DNA of 64,000 nt from Vicinamibacterales bacterium (GCA_041394705.1 JAWKHS010000018.1:62001-126000), one strand, 5' to 3'; positions 1 through 9,536 are shown, numbered from the stretch's first letter. Notes: generated by a model from the letters alone, not told the origin. Numbers and translations: made by a program.

Positions 1-397
1 GCGCCCGCAGCACCGCGCCCTCGGCCTCGACCGCCGCCAGGTCTGCCGCCCGCTGGCGCACCGTCGCCTCGTCGAACGCCTCGGCCGTCACCGCGTCGTC
101 CAGGCCCTTGCGCGCCGGCCCCAGGGCCTGCGCGTGCGCCTCGAACTCGCCCTTGTGCGCGTCCATGAGCGTCTTGATCTGGTCGCGCTGGGCGTCGGTG
201 AGGCCCAGCTGCCTCAGGCCCGGCAGCATCGGGCCCATCGGCCCGCCCGGCCCACCGGGACCCCGCATGCCCATGCCGGGACCGCGGCCCCGCTGGCCGC
301 CCGGTCCCTGTTCGCGCGCGCCGAGTGCGCTGGTCGCGCCGACGACGAGCGCCAGGCCCGCCACCACTCCTGCTACCGTTTTCCACGTTGTCGTCAT
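1..397 (-). CDS. Spy/CpxP-like periplasmic protein (partial, runs off the left edge)
   Basis: The reading frame opens at an ATG whose complement lies at 395-397, preceded by a clear ribosome site (GGAGGCGGAGG), and stays open to base 1, so 132 residues are visible and the C-terminus is missing. The N-terminus is a signal peptide (TWKTVAGVVAGLALVVGATSA). It is followed by a Gly/Met/Arg/Pro-rich stretch (residues about 30-60) and then LGLTDAQRDQIKTLMDAHK, which resembles the LTxxQ helices of the Spy/CpxP/ZraP family of periplasmic chaperones and metal-stress sensors. It is divergent from a two-component system at 550-2761; in the CpxP and ZraP systems such proteins damp their cognate sensor. 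The link here rests only on adjacency. The Met-rich linker would suit metal binding, which is inference. Confidence 0.75.
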   Translation of the reverse strand, partial: MTTTWKTVAGVVAGLALVVGATSALGAREQGPGGQRGRGPGMGMRGPGGPGGPMGPMLPGLRQLGLTDAQRDQIKTLMDAHKGEFEAHAQALGPARKGLDDAVTAEAFDEATVRQRAADLAAVEAEGAVLRA

Positions 398-549
398 TGG
401 CGTGTCCTCCGCCTCCTGTCTCCAGTAGACGGGCGCTTCGTGTCGCCCCGAGGGCGCCGCTGTGACAAAAGTATGGCACCGCGGCCCGCCCGGCTCCGCG
501 GGTGCCCACGGCCCGTAAGATCGGTCCAGCGGCGCCGCGCGCCCCACCC

Positions 550-1251
550 ATGGCCCACGTCCTCGTCGTCGAAGACGATCCGCACATCCGCGACCTGATC
601 GCCCTGCACCTCGGCCTCGAGGGACTCGAGCACAGCGCCACCGGCGACGGCAAGGACGCCCTGGCGCGCCTGAACGCGATGCGTGTGGACCTAGTGGTGC
701 TGGACCTGATGCTGCCCGGGGTGGACGGGCTCACGGTGTGCAGGGCCATGCGGCGCGGCGGACCGAACGCCGACACGCCCGTGCTGATGCTGACCGCCCG
801 GGGCGAGGAGTCCGACAAGGTGCTGGGCCTGGAGAGCGGCGCCGACGACTACCTGGCCAAGCCCTTCGGCGTGCGCGAGTTCGTGGCCCGCGTGCGGGCC
901 CTGCTGCGACGCCCGCGGGCGGCCGCGGCCGGGGCAGGCGCCGCCCACGACACGGTCACCGCGCACGGCGTGGAGATCGACGTCCCCCGCCGCCGGGTGA
1001 CGGTGCGTGGCCGGGCGGTGGAGCTCACGGCGCAGGAGTTCCGGCTGCTCCACCTCCTGGCCACCCATCCGGGCATCGTCTTCAGCCGCGAGGCCCTCCT
1101 GTCGCGCGTGTGGCCCGACCAGACCTACGTGACGCCCCGCAGCGTGGACACGCTCGTGAAGCGCCTCCGCAAGCGCATCGAGGTCGACACCGAGACGCCG
1201 GCCCTCGTCCTCACGGTGTGGGGCGCCGGCTACAAGTTCGCCGATGTCTGA
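550..1251 (+). CDS. OmpR/PhoB-family response regulator
   Basis: A 233-residue two-domain regulator. The receiver domain (1-120) has the acidic pocket E8/D9/D10, the phospho-acceptor D52 in VVLDLMLP, the switch T82 and the conserved K104 (AKPFG). The C-terminal winged helix (about 140-230) has the family signature LTAQEFRLLHLLA and ends GAGYKFADV. The frame is open upstream to 502, but the ATG at 550 begins exactly at the receiver domain, so I prefer it. The stop codon overlaps the start of the sensor kinase gene by 8 bases, so the two are translationally coupled and form one two-component system. Targets are unknown; the divergent Spy/CpxP-like gene is the obvious candidate. Confidence 0.93.
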   Translation: MAHVLVVEDDPHIRDLIALHLGLEGLEHSATGDGKDALARLNAMRVDLVVLDLMLPGVDGLTVCRAMRRGGPNADTPVLMLTARGEESDKVLGLESGADDYLAKPFGVREFVARVRALLRRPRAAAAGAGAAHDTVTAHGVEIDVPRRRVTVRGRAVELTAQEFRLLHLLATHPGIVFSREALLSRVWPDQTYVTPRSVDTLVKRLRKRIEVDTETPALVLTVWGAGYKFADV

Positions 1252-2761
1252 CGCGCCGCCCCGCCGCTGGTATCGCAGCCTGTACTGGCGGATCGCCGCC
1301 GGATTCATCGCCGCGCTGGCGTTGATGCTCGTGGTGCAGGGCGGGCTGCTGTTCTGGCTGTCGAGCCAGCGTGACGAGGCCCTGCCGCCCCGGCTCATCG
1401 CGGACCTGGCGGCCCTGGTGGCCGACGAGCTGGCGGCCGATGCCGCGCGGTCGCCGTCCGCCGACCTGGCCGAGCTGGCGCGGGCCCGCTTCAAGGAACT
1501 GGACCGGCCCGCCGCGCTCGTCCTGCCCGACGGGTCGGTGGTGGCGGGCGCCGTGCCGCCGCCCGAGCCGCTCGTCGCGACGGTGGTCGCCCGCCTCCGG
1601 GCTGGCGCCGGCGAGGGCGACTGGCAGCGGATGCGACGGCCGATGCCGGGCATGGGCATGGGCCGGGCGCCGTTCGGGTCGCGCGGCGGCGGTCCTCGGG
1701 CAGGCGGCGCCGCGGCGGACGGCCGGCCACTGGGCCCGCCCTGGGCGGTCGCGCCGATTCGCGCGGACGGCCGGGTCGTCGCGGCCGTGCTCGTCGCCCG
1801 GGGGCGGCCGCTCGAGGCCGTGGCCCGCGACGTGGTGCCGTGGCTGGTGGCCGGGGCCGCGGTGCTGCTGCTGGTGGGCACGGCGCTGGCGTCGCTCGTC
1901 GTCTTCCGGCCCGCGCACGCGCGGCTCCGCGACCTGGAGACGGCCGCGCGCCGCTTCGGAGACGGCGACCGGGCGGCCCGGGCCGCGGTGGCGGGCGGCG
2001 ACGAGGTGGCGTCGGTGGCGCGCGCCTTCAACCGCATGGCCGAGGACGCGGCGGCGAGGGAGGCGGCCCTGGTCGAGGCCGATCGCGCGCGTCGGCAGCT
2101 CCTGGCCGACGTGACGCACGAGCTCAGGACGCCGCTCACGGCCATCCGCGGCTACGCCGAGACGCTGACCCTCCCGGCGTTCGCGCCGGCGAGCGCCGAG
2201 GGCCAGCGCTTCGTCCACATCGTGGACGCCGAGGCCCAGCGGCTCGAGCGCCTCGTGAACGACCTGCTGGACCTGGCCCGCTTCGAGGCCGGGGGCGTCA
2301 CGCTGGAGCGCGACACCGTGTCGGTGCCGGCGCTCTTCACGCGCGTCCTCGAGCGCCACGGCCAGGCTGCCGAAGCGGCGGGCGTGGCGCTCTCCACGGA
2401 GGTGGCGCCCGAGGCCGAGGCCGTGAACGGAGATGCGCGCCGGCTCGAACAGGTGGTGCAGAACCTGACGGCGAACGCCCTTCGGCACACGCCCGCCGGC
2501 GGGCGCGTGTCGCTCTCGGCGTTCGTGGACGCCGGCGGCGTGGTGCTTCGCGTGGCCGACACCGGCGAGGGCATCGCTCCCGAGCACCTGCCGCACGTGT
2601 TCGACCGCTTCTTCAAGGCCGATCCCGCGCGGGCCGACGCGGGCGGCACCGGCCTGGGCCTGTCGATCGTCAAGGCCATCGTGGAGCGCCACGGCGGCGC
2701 CGTCACCGTGGCGAGCACGCCGGGCGCCGGCACGACCTTCGACGTGCGGCTGCCGGCCTGA
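1244..2761 (+). CDS. HAMP-domain sensor histidine kinase
   Basis: A 505-residue membrane kinase, partner of the preceding regulator. It has a first membrane helix at about 12-35, a periplasmic sensor region of about 150 residues rich in Pro/Gly/Met (a run MRRPMPGMGMG is visible), a second helix at about 192-215, HAMP (about 216-270), the HisKA dimerisation helix with the phospho-acceptor H292 in DVTHELRTP, and a HATPase domain with N box (NALRHTP), DTGEGI, F box (FDRFFKAD) and GTGLGLSIVK. The catalytic set is complete. The Met-rich sensor loop together with the Gly/Met-rich CpxP-like protein next door suggests a metal or envelope-stress signal; that is inference. Only 21 bases separate its stop from the convergent transporter gene. 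Confidence 0.93.
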   Translation: MSDAPPRRWYRSLYWRIAAGFIAALALMLVVQGGLLFWLSSQRDEALPPRLIADLAALVADELAADAARSPSADLAELARARFKELDRPAALVLPDGSVVAGAVPPPEPLVATVVARLRAGAGEGDWQRMRRPMPGMGMGRAPFGSRGGGPRAGGAAADGRPLGPPWAVAPIRADGRVVAAVLVARGRPLEAVARDVVPWLVAGAAVLLLVGTALASLVVFRPAHARLRDLETAARRFGDGDRAARAAVAGGDEVASVARAFNRMAEDAAAREAALVEADRARRQLLADVTHELRTPLTAIRGYAETLTLPAFAPASAEGQRFVHIVDAEAQRLERLVNDLLDLARFEAGGVTLERDTVSVPALFTRVLERHGQAAEAAGVALSTEVAPEAEAVNGDARRLEQVVQNLTANALRHTPAGGRVSLSAFVDAGGVVLRVADTGEGIAPEHLPHVFDRFFKADPARADAGGTGLGLSIVKAIVERHGGAVTVASTPGAGTTFDVRLPA

Positions 2762-2782
2762 CGCCGTCCGATTGCGACGCAG

Positions 2783-5700
2783 TCAGGCCACGGGCGCCGC
2801 GCCAGCCGCCGCGGGCGCCGCCGCGCGCCGCGCCGACGCCGATCGCCCGGCGGCCCGCCGGGCCGCGTGGAGCAGCCCGCTGAAGATGCCCTGCAGCAGC
2901 GGCGTGTGATCGGCGAGGAGCTCGAACAGGTCGGCCCGCTCGATCACCAGCGCCGCGCCGGCCTCCTGCACCTGGGCGACCGACCGCATGTCGCGCCCGC
3001 CGAGCGCCTCGTACATCCCCACGACGTCGCCGGGCGTCGCCGTGTCCACGACGCCGTCGGCGCCCGTGATGGCCACGACCCCCGTCACGACGGCGAGAAT
3101 GCCCGCATCGTCGCCCGCCTTGAACACGGAGGCGCCGGCGGCCAGGGACGCGACACGCGCGATGCCCGCGAGGCGCACGAGCTCGGTGGTGGTGGCCCGC
3201 TGCAGGAGCGGGCTCGCCTGCAGCAGGAGGAGGCCGTCCACGGCCTGCACGCCGTCGCTCACGCGGCGGGCCAGCTCGGGCGCCAGCTCGCCCTTCACCA
3301 CGGTGCGCCACGACGGCGCGCACCGCGTCTCGATCAGCATCCGGAAGATGCCCTGCGCGATCTCGACGTTCTCGGAGACGAGGGTGAGGAACTCGTCGGT
3401 CGTCATCGTGAGCGTGATCGTCGGTTCGAGCGCCTTGGCGGTCGCCCGCACCGGATGCCCCTCGAGCGTCTCCTCGAAGCCGACGACCGACGGCGCCTCG
3501 AGCACGCCCGCCTCGCCTTCGGACGAGACGCTCGACACCTTGCCGTCGAGGATGAAGTGCAGGTGGTCGATGGGGGCGCCTTCCTGCGCGATGACGCGTC
3601 CCGCCTCGTGACGGACCTGGCGTCCCAGGCTCGCCACGCGGAAGAGCTCGTCCACCGACACGAAGTGGAAGAGCGGCACGTGGCGCAGCCGGTCGGCCAG
3701 CTCCACGGCCGGCAGCGGCTCCTGCCACAGCACGCGCCGCTCCGAGGCGGGCATCCGCTGGGCCGCCAGCGCCCACGACGCGGCCTCGAAGACCCACCAG
3801 TCGTGCGCGGGCCGGTGCTGCAGGAGGTGCTCGAGGTCGCCGGCCAGGGCCCACAGGCCCCGCGCCTCCACGAGCTGCACCGCCGTGGCCGACACCTCCT
3901 GGCTCTCGTCGTGGATGAGCTGCGCCAGCGTGTCCTCCACGTCGCGGCCGCGCGTCCGGAACATCGCGTTCCCCTTGGCGACGCGGACGTCGAGCGGCAT
4001 GTCCTCGGCCAGCAGCATGACCCGCGGACGCGCCTCGCCCTTCAGGATGTTGTCGAGGAACTCGGCGGCGTTGGAGCGGCCGCGCGCGTCGCCGTGGACG
4101 AGCGCGTGGCGCACGGCGGCGATGTCGGACGGGGGGTGGACGAGCGACAGCAGCGTGAAGAGGCGGTTGAACGCCCGGTCGTACTTCTCCGAGAGCGCGC
4201 GCGCGAGCAGGCTGTCCTTGTCGAGTCCGCCCGCGTGGAACAGGTTGTAGTGCAGGGTGAGGCGGTCGAAGGCCCGCGCCGTCTCGGCCGCGATCAGGCG
4301 CGTGAGCGTCTCGGCGGGCACCGTGAGGTCGGGGCGGACCCGGCGCAGGTACTCGAGCGCCGACAACGCCTTGTAGCGGAGGAACCCGTCCGGGTCCTCC
4401 AGCGCGGCGACCAGGGCGTGGACCGACGCCTCGCAGGGAATCCGGGCGAGCGTGGCCGGCATGTGGCGACGCACCCAGACGTCCTCGTCGCGGTCGCGCA
4501 TGAAATACACGAGCGTCGGGACGACGGCCTCGCCGTAGCCGGCCAGCACGTCCCGGGCCGCGCCCTTGAGCCGGCGGTTGCGCAGGAGCGAGACCAGCGG
4601 CGGCACGAAGAGGAAGTCGCCGGCGCCCAGCCGGGCGGCGCTCTTGATGGCCGCGCGCGCCACGTCGGTGTCGGCGTCGAACATGAGCGGCACGAGCAGC
4701 GGCCGGAACTCCGGATTTGTCACGCGCCCCAGCGCCCGCGCCGCCTCCGTCCGCGTCGAGGCCCGCTGATCGCGCGAGTCGTCGATGAGCGTGCGGAACG
4801 CCGACATGGCGGCGTTGACGTCGGAGGGGTCGCTGCTGTTCGACAACGCCGACGCCGCCGTGACCACCAGGGCCGGATCGCTCTCGCGCAGGTAGGGCCG
4901 CATCAGGGTCGCGGCCTCTTCGCCCTTCACGGCCGCGAGCGCCCGCACCGCCGCGCCGCGGACCTCGCCCTCGACGTCGGCGAGCGCGCGTTCGATCCCA
5001 CGCAGCCAGCGGTCGTGGCCGGACGGGCCGGTGGCTGCGGCCAGGGTGAGCACGCGCGTGCGGACGTCGGGGTGCTCGTGGTGCAGCATGAGCGGGCTGA
5101 CCAGGTGGCGCTTGTCGAGGGACTCCAGGAGATCCAGCGCGTAGACGACGCGCTTGGGATCCGGGTGGGCCAGTTCCTCCACCAGCGCCTCGATCGTCGA
5201 GAGGTCCGCCGTCTCCAGCCGGATCTCGCCGGCCTTCATGTCCTGCTGCACGATGCTCCGGCGGAAGGCCGCCATGTACTCGCGGCGCGCCCTGAGCGCG
5301 AAGAACACCCACAGCGCCATGATCGTGAGGCTGGCGTAGGACAGCTGCTGCCACGTGAGGCCGAGGCCCCAGTCCTTGATGAGCACGAGGATGAGCAGCG
5401 CGCCGGCGCCCTTGGAGAGCCGGTCGACCGTGACGTCGATGAACGGCTTGGCGCGGTACTTGACGTCGGCCGGCAGCGGCAGGAACAGGATCTCGCGCGT
5501 CGTCTTGTCCACCGTGTAGCGCAGCGACGTGTCCAGCACGCGCGCCACGCCCGAGGTCCAGAGCGCGCCCACGGTCAGCATGAGCAGACCGCTCGCGCCG
5601 AGGCTCACGGGCAGGATGAGGAGGGCGAAGCCGATGCCGAGCAGGCGGTGGATGCGGCTCGTGACGGCCACCTGGATGAAGAGGCCGATGAGCGACAGGT

Positions 5701-6559
5701 ACACCGTGACCTGTGCCAGGAACGCAGTGATGCCGTCGGTGTTGGCCTGGCCCTTCGCCTCGGCCGTGGCCATGTTGAGCTGCTGCTCGATGATGGCGGC
5801 GCCGATGGCGGCGAACGTGATGACGAGCGCGATGATCTGCAGGTGGCGCGAGCCCCGGAGCAGCGCCAGCGCCTCGCCGCCGCCCACGCCCTCCTCCTCG
5901 CCCGTCTTGGCGGCGTCGGCCTGGCCGGCCCGCTCGTTGGTCCGGATGATGCGCACCACGATGCCGGCGCAGATCGCCATGATGGCCGCGCTGACGAGCA
6001 GCATCGTGGTCGTGCCCAGTTCCTCGACGAGGCCCGCCGTGATCGCCGCCCCGGTCGCGCCGCCCAGGCTGGCGCCGCCGCCAATCAGGCCGAACAGCCG
6101 CTTGGCCTGGCGCGGGTCGTAGATGTCGTTGGCGAGCGTCCAGAACTGGCTGATGAGCAGGATGCCCAGGACGAGGCCGAAGAGATAGAAGCCGACCGAC
6201 ACCCACTCGGCGCCGACGCGGGTGAAGAGCACCCAGAAGGTCACGAGCAGCGTGATCATCCCGGCCTGCGTGACCGGGATCGTCCAGCGCCGGGGAACGG
6301 TCGCGATGAGGCGCGTGTACCCCTGCATCAGGAGGCCGATGACCATGCCCGCGCCGAACTGCACCCACGGCAGGTTGTCGGCGCCGAGGCTCGAGATGAA
6401 CTGCGAGCGCGTGACCGGCTTGACGATGTTGTACGACGTCATCGCCAGGAACGAGTAGAGGAAGAGCAGGAGCGCCGTGGGGCCTTCGCCGGGCCGGATC
6501 TCCGCGATCGGCGCGAGCAGGCGGGCGAGGAACGACGGGCGGGCGTCTCGTGTGGTCAT
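2783..6559 (-). CDS. NTT-type (ATP/ADP translocase-fold) transporter fused to HEAT repeats and two cNMP-binding-like domains
   Basis: A 1258-residue protein. The first ~440 residues form a 10-12 helix membrane domain with NTT/TLC-family signatures: an early KPVTRSQF segment and a later YTVDKTTREILFLPLP ... RAKPFIDVTVDR segment. HEAT-type repeats follow (about 480-900, for example HEHPDVRTRVLTLA and ESDPALVVTAASAL). The C-terminus holds two cyclic-nucleotide-binding-like folds (about 930-1070, with GFEETLEGHPVRATA; about 1085-1220). The family exchanges nucleotides across membranes in obligate intracellular bacteria and plastids; in free-living bacteria the substrate is not established, so the transported molecule is unknown. 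The ATG at 6559 is preferred because a promoter (6576-6604) lies just upstream; the open frame to 6640 would overlap the divergent gene. Divergent from a related gene at 6622. Confidence 0.85.
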   Translation of the reverse strand: MTTRDARPSFLARLLAPIAEIRPGEGPTALLLFLYSFLAMTSYNIVKPVTRSQFISSLGADNLPWVQFGAGMVIGLLMQGYTRLIATVPRRWTIPVTQAGMITLLVTFWVLFTRVGAEWVSVGFYLFGLVLGILLISQFWTLANDIYDPRQAKRLFGLIGGGASLGGATGAAITAGLVEELGTTTMLLVSAAIMAICAGIVVRIIRTNERAGQADAAKTGEEEGVGGGEALALLRGSRHLQIIALVITFAAIGAAIIEQQLNMATAEAKGQANTDGITAFLAQVTVYLSLIGLFIQVAVTSRIHRLLGIGFALLILPVSLGASGLLMLTVGALWTSGVARVLDTSLRYTVDKTTREILFLPLPADVKYRAKPFIDVTVDRLSKGAGALLILVLIKDWGLGLTWQQLSYASLTIMALWVFFALRARREYMAAFRRSIVQQDMKAGEIRLETADLSTIEALVEELAHPDPKRVVYALDLLESLDKRHLVSPLMLHHEHPDVRTRVLTLAAATGPSGHDRWLRGIERALADVEGEVRGAAVRALAAVKGEEAATLMRPYLRESDPALVVTAASALSNSSDPSDVNAAMSAFRTLIDDSRDQRASTRTEAARALGRVTNPEFRPLLVPLMFDADTDVARAAIKSAARLGAGDFLFVPPLVSLLRNRRLKGAARDVLAGYGEAVVPTLVYFMRDRDEDVWVRRHMPATLARIPCEASVHALVAALEDPDGFLRYKALSALEYLRRVRPDLTVPAETLTRLIAAETARAFDRLTLHYNLFHAGGLDKDSLLARALSEKYDRAFNRLFTLLSLVHPPSDIAAVRHALVHGDARGRSNAAEFLDNILKGEARPRVMLLAEDMPLDVRVAKGNAMFRTRGRDVEDTLAQLIHDESQEVSATAVQLVEARGLWALAGDLEHLLQHRPAHDWWVFEAASWALAAQRMPASERRVLWQEPLPAVELADRLRHVPLFHFVSVDELFRVASLGRQVRHEAGRVIAQEGAPIDHLHFILDGKVSSVSSEGEAGVLEAPSVVGFEETLEGHPVRATAKALEPTITLTMTTDEFLTLVSENVEIAQGIFRMLIETRCAPSWRTVVKGELAPELARRVSDGVQAVDGLLLLQASPLLQRATTTELVRLAGIARVASLAAGASVFKAGDDAGILAVVTGVVAITGADGVVDTATPGDVVGMYEALGGRDMRSVAQVQEAGAALVIERADLFELLADHTPLLQGIFSGLLHAARRAAGRSASARRAAAPAAAGAAPVA

Positions 6560-6575
6560 CGGGGGGACTCGCCGA

Positions 6576-6604
6576 ATCTTATGCAGCCCGGGGAGGCCCG
6601 GCAA
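6576..6604 (-). promoter_or_regulatory. Sigma-70-like promoter of the NTT-HEAT-cNMP gene
   Basis: Reading on the minus strand, TTGCCG (6604-6599) and TAAGAT (6581-6576) are separated by 17 bases, a good match to the -35/-10 consensus. Transcription would begin near 6569, leaving a leader of only about 10 bases before the ATG at 6559. This supports that start codon over upstream alternatives. The site sits in the 62-base gap between the two divergent NTT genes. Confidence 0.55.
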
Positions 6605-6621
6605 TACGATAGGCGAATCGC

Positions 6622-9378
6622 ATGCTGCTCGCCGTGACACGACTGCTCGGCCTGAGCCGGAGCGAGCTGGCCCGTGTCTGGCCGGTGTTCGGCTACCTGT
6701 TCCTGACCACGGCCGCCACCGTGGCGTCGAAGGCGACGCGGGACGCCCTGTTCCTCGATCGGTTCCCGGCCATCTATCTCCCGTATGCCGACGTCGCCAT
6801 CGCCGCGCTGACCGGCCTGGCGGTCTCGGTGTACCTCCGCGCGCACCGGTGGCTGTCGTTCCGGTCGCTCCAGATGGGCAGCCTGGCGCTCTTCACGGCC
6901 GTGTCCCTGCTGTTCTGGTGGCTGCACGCGGCCTACCCGGGCAATGGCGCCAACTTCGTCGCCATCTACGTCTGGGTCGGCGTCTTCAGCGCGCTGGCAC
7001 CCATGCAGGTGTGGACCCTCGCCAACTTCGTGCTCACCACGCGCGAGGCGAAGCGCGCGTTCGGCTTCATCGGCAGCGGGGCGATCCTGGGCTGGATCGT
7101 GGGCGGCGCGGCCACCCGGCTCACGGCGTCGATGCTGGGCACCGAGACGCTGCTCCTGTGGGTGGCCCTGAGCATGATCGCGTCGGCCGGGCTGGTCGAG
7201 CTGGCGTGGCGGCGCTCGGACGCGACGCCGCTCGAGCCCACGGGCGTGCACGGCGGCCTGCGCGGCAGCCTGCGCCTGATCGCGGGTTCCTCCTATCTCT
7301 GGGCGATCGCCTGGGTGATCGGCCTGGCGTCGTTCACCACCACCATCGCCGGCTGGCAGTTCAAGGCCATGGCGAAGGCCGAGATTCCCGACACCGACCA
7401 GCTGACGGCGTTCTTCGGGTCCTTCAACATGCTCGCGGGCGTCGCGTCGCTGGCCCTGCAGGTCGTGCTCACCGGACGCGTCCTGCGGACGGCCGGCGTG
7501 GGCGTGGCGCTCTTCATCGTGCCCGTGGCCATGGCGTCCACGTCGCTGGCCGTCGTGATGCTGGGCTCGCTGGCCGCCGCGTCGGCGCTCAAGGCGAGCG
7601 ACCAGGTGCTGCGCTACTCGATCGACAAGTCCACCGTGGAGCTGCTGTACCTGCCGCTCTCGGCGTCGGACACCCTGCGGGCGAAGGCCTTCATCGACAC
7701 CGTCGTCTCGCGGGTGGCCGACGGGCTGGGCGGCGTCGCCGTGCTGGTGGCCGCGGCGTGGCTCGGCCTGTCGTCGTCGCAGGTGGGCTGGCTCACGCTC
7801 GCGGGCGTGGCCGCGTGGCTCGTCGCGGCGTCGACGGCGCGGTCGCAGTACATCTCGACGCTCCAGGACAGCATCCGGCAGCACAGAATCGACGCCGAGC
7901 GGGCGCGGACGGGCACGCTGGATCGCAGCGCCACCGCCGCCATCACCGCCAAGCTGCGCGGGAGCCCCGACGAAATCCTCTACGCCCTCAGTTTCTTCGA
8001 GGAAGGCGCGGCGGGCGGGGCCGCCGGCGCGCTGCCCGACCTCCTCAGGCATCCGTCGGCCGACGTGCGCGTCCGGGCCCTGACCGTGCTGTCGCACACG
8101 CCAGCGCTCTCGGCGTCCGCCGACGTCGAGCAGCTGCTCGCGGACCCCTCGCTCGAGGTCCGCACCGAGGCGCTGCTGTACCTGACGCGCTACACGACGA
8201 TCGATCCCCTGACCGTCATCGAACGGGCCGGCGACTTCGAGGGCTTCTCGATCCAGGCCGCGATGGCCGCGTTCCTGGCGCGGCCGGGACGCGCGCAGAA
8301 CGTCGAGGCGTCGCAGGTCCTCCTGCAGCGCATGGTGAGCGAGACCGGCGACGCCGGGTTGCGCACGCGGGTCGAGGCGGCCCGCGTCATCGCGATGTCG
8401 CCCGACGTGTTCGAACGCGAGCTGCGCAAGCTGCTCGAGGACGACGCGCCCGACGTGGCGCGCGAGGCGATCCGGGCCGCGGCGCGGCTGGGCAAGCGCG
8501 CCCTCGTGCACCGCCTCGTGGACCGCCTCGCCGAGCCCGCGCTCACGCACGAGATCGGCGCGGCCCTGGCGGGATTCGGCGATCGGATCGCCGGGACGCT
8601 GCGCGACTACCTCGTTGACCGCGACACCCCGCCGGCCATCCGGCGCGAGCTGCCGGGGGTGCTGCAGGCGATTGGCACGCGCGCCGCGCACGCCGTGCTC
8701 GTCGAGAGCCTGCTCGACGCCGATGCCTCGGTCCGCTTCCGTGTCGTCACGGCCCTGAACAAGCTGCTCCAGATCCATCCGAGCCGGCGCGTGGACCGGC
8801 ACATCGCCGAGACGGCCCTGGCCGCCGAGATCACGGGCCATTACCGCACCTACCAGGTGCTGGACACGATCGGGGGCGCCCTCGACGGCTCCGAGCCGGT
8901 CACGCGCGCGCTCGCCGAATCGCTGGCACAGGAGAGCGAGCGGATCTTCCGCCTGCTGAAGCTCCTGTATCCGGAGCACGACCTCCACAGCGCCTTCGTC
9001 GGGATCCAGTCCGACGACTCGGCCGTGCACGACAACGCCCTGGAGTTCCTCGACAACGTCCTGCCCGCGGCGATGCGGGCGCTCGTCGTGCCGCTCTTCG
9101 ACCGCGAGGTCTCCACGCGCCAGCGCGCGCGGGCGGCCCAGCGGATCATCGGCGTGTCGGTGGAGTCGCGCGACGAGGCCGTGGACGTGCTGTCCGAGAG
9201 CCTCGACCCGTGGCTGCAGTCGTGCGCGGCCTACGCCATCGGCGAGTTGCGGCTGGCACGCCTGGCCCACAAGGTGGACGCCTGGGCCGAGGCGTCCGAT
9301 CCGCTGCTGCGCGCGACGGCCGAGGCCGCGCGCGAGAAACTCAAGTCCCACGCGATGCCGGTCGTGGACGTGGGCTGA
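6622..9378 (+). CDS. NTT-type (ATP/ADP translocase-fold) transporter fused to HEAT repeats
   Basis: A 918-residue relative of the divergent gene at 2783-6559. The membrane domain (about 15-430) carries the same landmarks: ASKATRDALF near residue 35 and YSIDKSTVELLYLPLS ... RAKAFIDTVVSR near residues 330-370. Residues about 440-915 are HEAT-like repeats (HPSADVRVRALTVL, DPSLEVRTEALLYL, DDAPDVAREAIRAA). Unlike its neighbour it lacks the cyclic-nucleotide-binding-like tail. The two proteins align along their whole common length by eye but are clearly diverged, so this is an old duplication or a two-component pair. Substrate unknown. The ATG at 6622 has no strong ribosome site. Confidence 0.83.
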   Translation: MLLAVTRLLGLSRSELARVWPVFGYLFLTTAATVASKATRDALFLDRFPAIYLPYADVAIAALTGLAVSVYLRAHRWLSFRSLQMGSLALFTAVSLLFWWLHAAYPGNGANFVAIYVWVGVFSALAPMQVWTLANFVLTTREAKRAFGFIGSGAILGWIVGGAATRLTASMLGTETLLLWVALSMIASAGLVELAWRRSDATPLEPTGVHGGLRGSLRLIAGSSYLWAIAWVIGLASFTTTIAGWQFKAMAKAEIPDTDQLTAFFGSFNMLAGVASLALQVVLTGRVLRTAGVGVALFIVPVAMASTSLAVVMLGSLAAASALKASDQVLRYSIDKSTVELLYLPLSASDTLRAKAFIDTVVSRVADGLGGVAVLVAAAWLGLSSSQVGWLTLAGVAAWLVAASTARSQYISTLQDSIRQHRIDAERARTGTLDRSATAAITAKLRGSPDEILYALSFFEEGAAGGAAGALPDLLRHPSADVRVRALTVLSHTPALSASADVEQLLADPSLEVRTEALLYLTRYTTIDPLTVIERAGDFEGFSIQAAMAAFLARPGRAQNVEASQVLLQRMVSETGDAGLRTRVEAARVIAMSPDVFERELRKLLEDDAPDVAREAIRAAARLGKRALVHRLVDRLAEPALTHEIGAALAGFGDRIAGTLRDYLVDRDTPPAIRRELPGVLQAIGTRAAHAVLVESLLDADASVRFRVVTALNKLLQIHPSRRVDRHIAETALAAEITGHYRTYQVLDTIGGALDGSEPVTRALAESLAQESERIFRLLKLLYPEHDLHSAFVGIQSDDSAVHDNALEFLDNVLPAAMRALVVPLFDREVSTRQRARAAQRIIGVSVESRDEAVDVLSESLDPWLQSCAAYAIGELRLARLAHKVDAWAEASDPLLRATAEAAREKLKSHAMPVVDVG

Positions 9379-9518
9379 GCCGCCTCGTCACGACGCCGTG
9401 GCCATCGCGCCGCCGCGGCGGGGCACGGGCGCGACCCGGGCGGGCCCGCGCCGCAGGCTGTCGCCGATGTCATCGCGCTGTCAGCGCGCGGCAAGGCCCG
9501 CCGTCGTCCTACCTGATA

Positions 9519-9536
9519 GGAGCCGATTGTGGCTCC
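9519..9536 (+). promoter_or_regulatory. Hairpin just upstream of a ribosome site
   Basis: GGAGCC (9519-9524), six-base loop, GGCTCC (9531-9536): a perfect 6-bp stem in the leader of the small secreted protein gene, immediately followed by the GGGAGGA ribosome site. The left arm itself contains GGAG, so pairing could influence access to the start region. The rest of the 170-base gap (9379-9548) shows nothing else I can name. Confidence 0.4.

Noticed and set aside
1211..2692. 493-codon frame opposite the sensor kinase
   Set aside because: The kinase on the plus strand has every catalytic motif; this frame has none.
2867..6637. A 1256-codon open frame on the plus strand opposite the NTT-HEAT gene
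   Set aside because: It mirrors the coding strand's third-position GC bias; the translation is Arg/Ala/His-rich without domains, while the opposite strand codes a clear membrane and HEAT protein.
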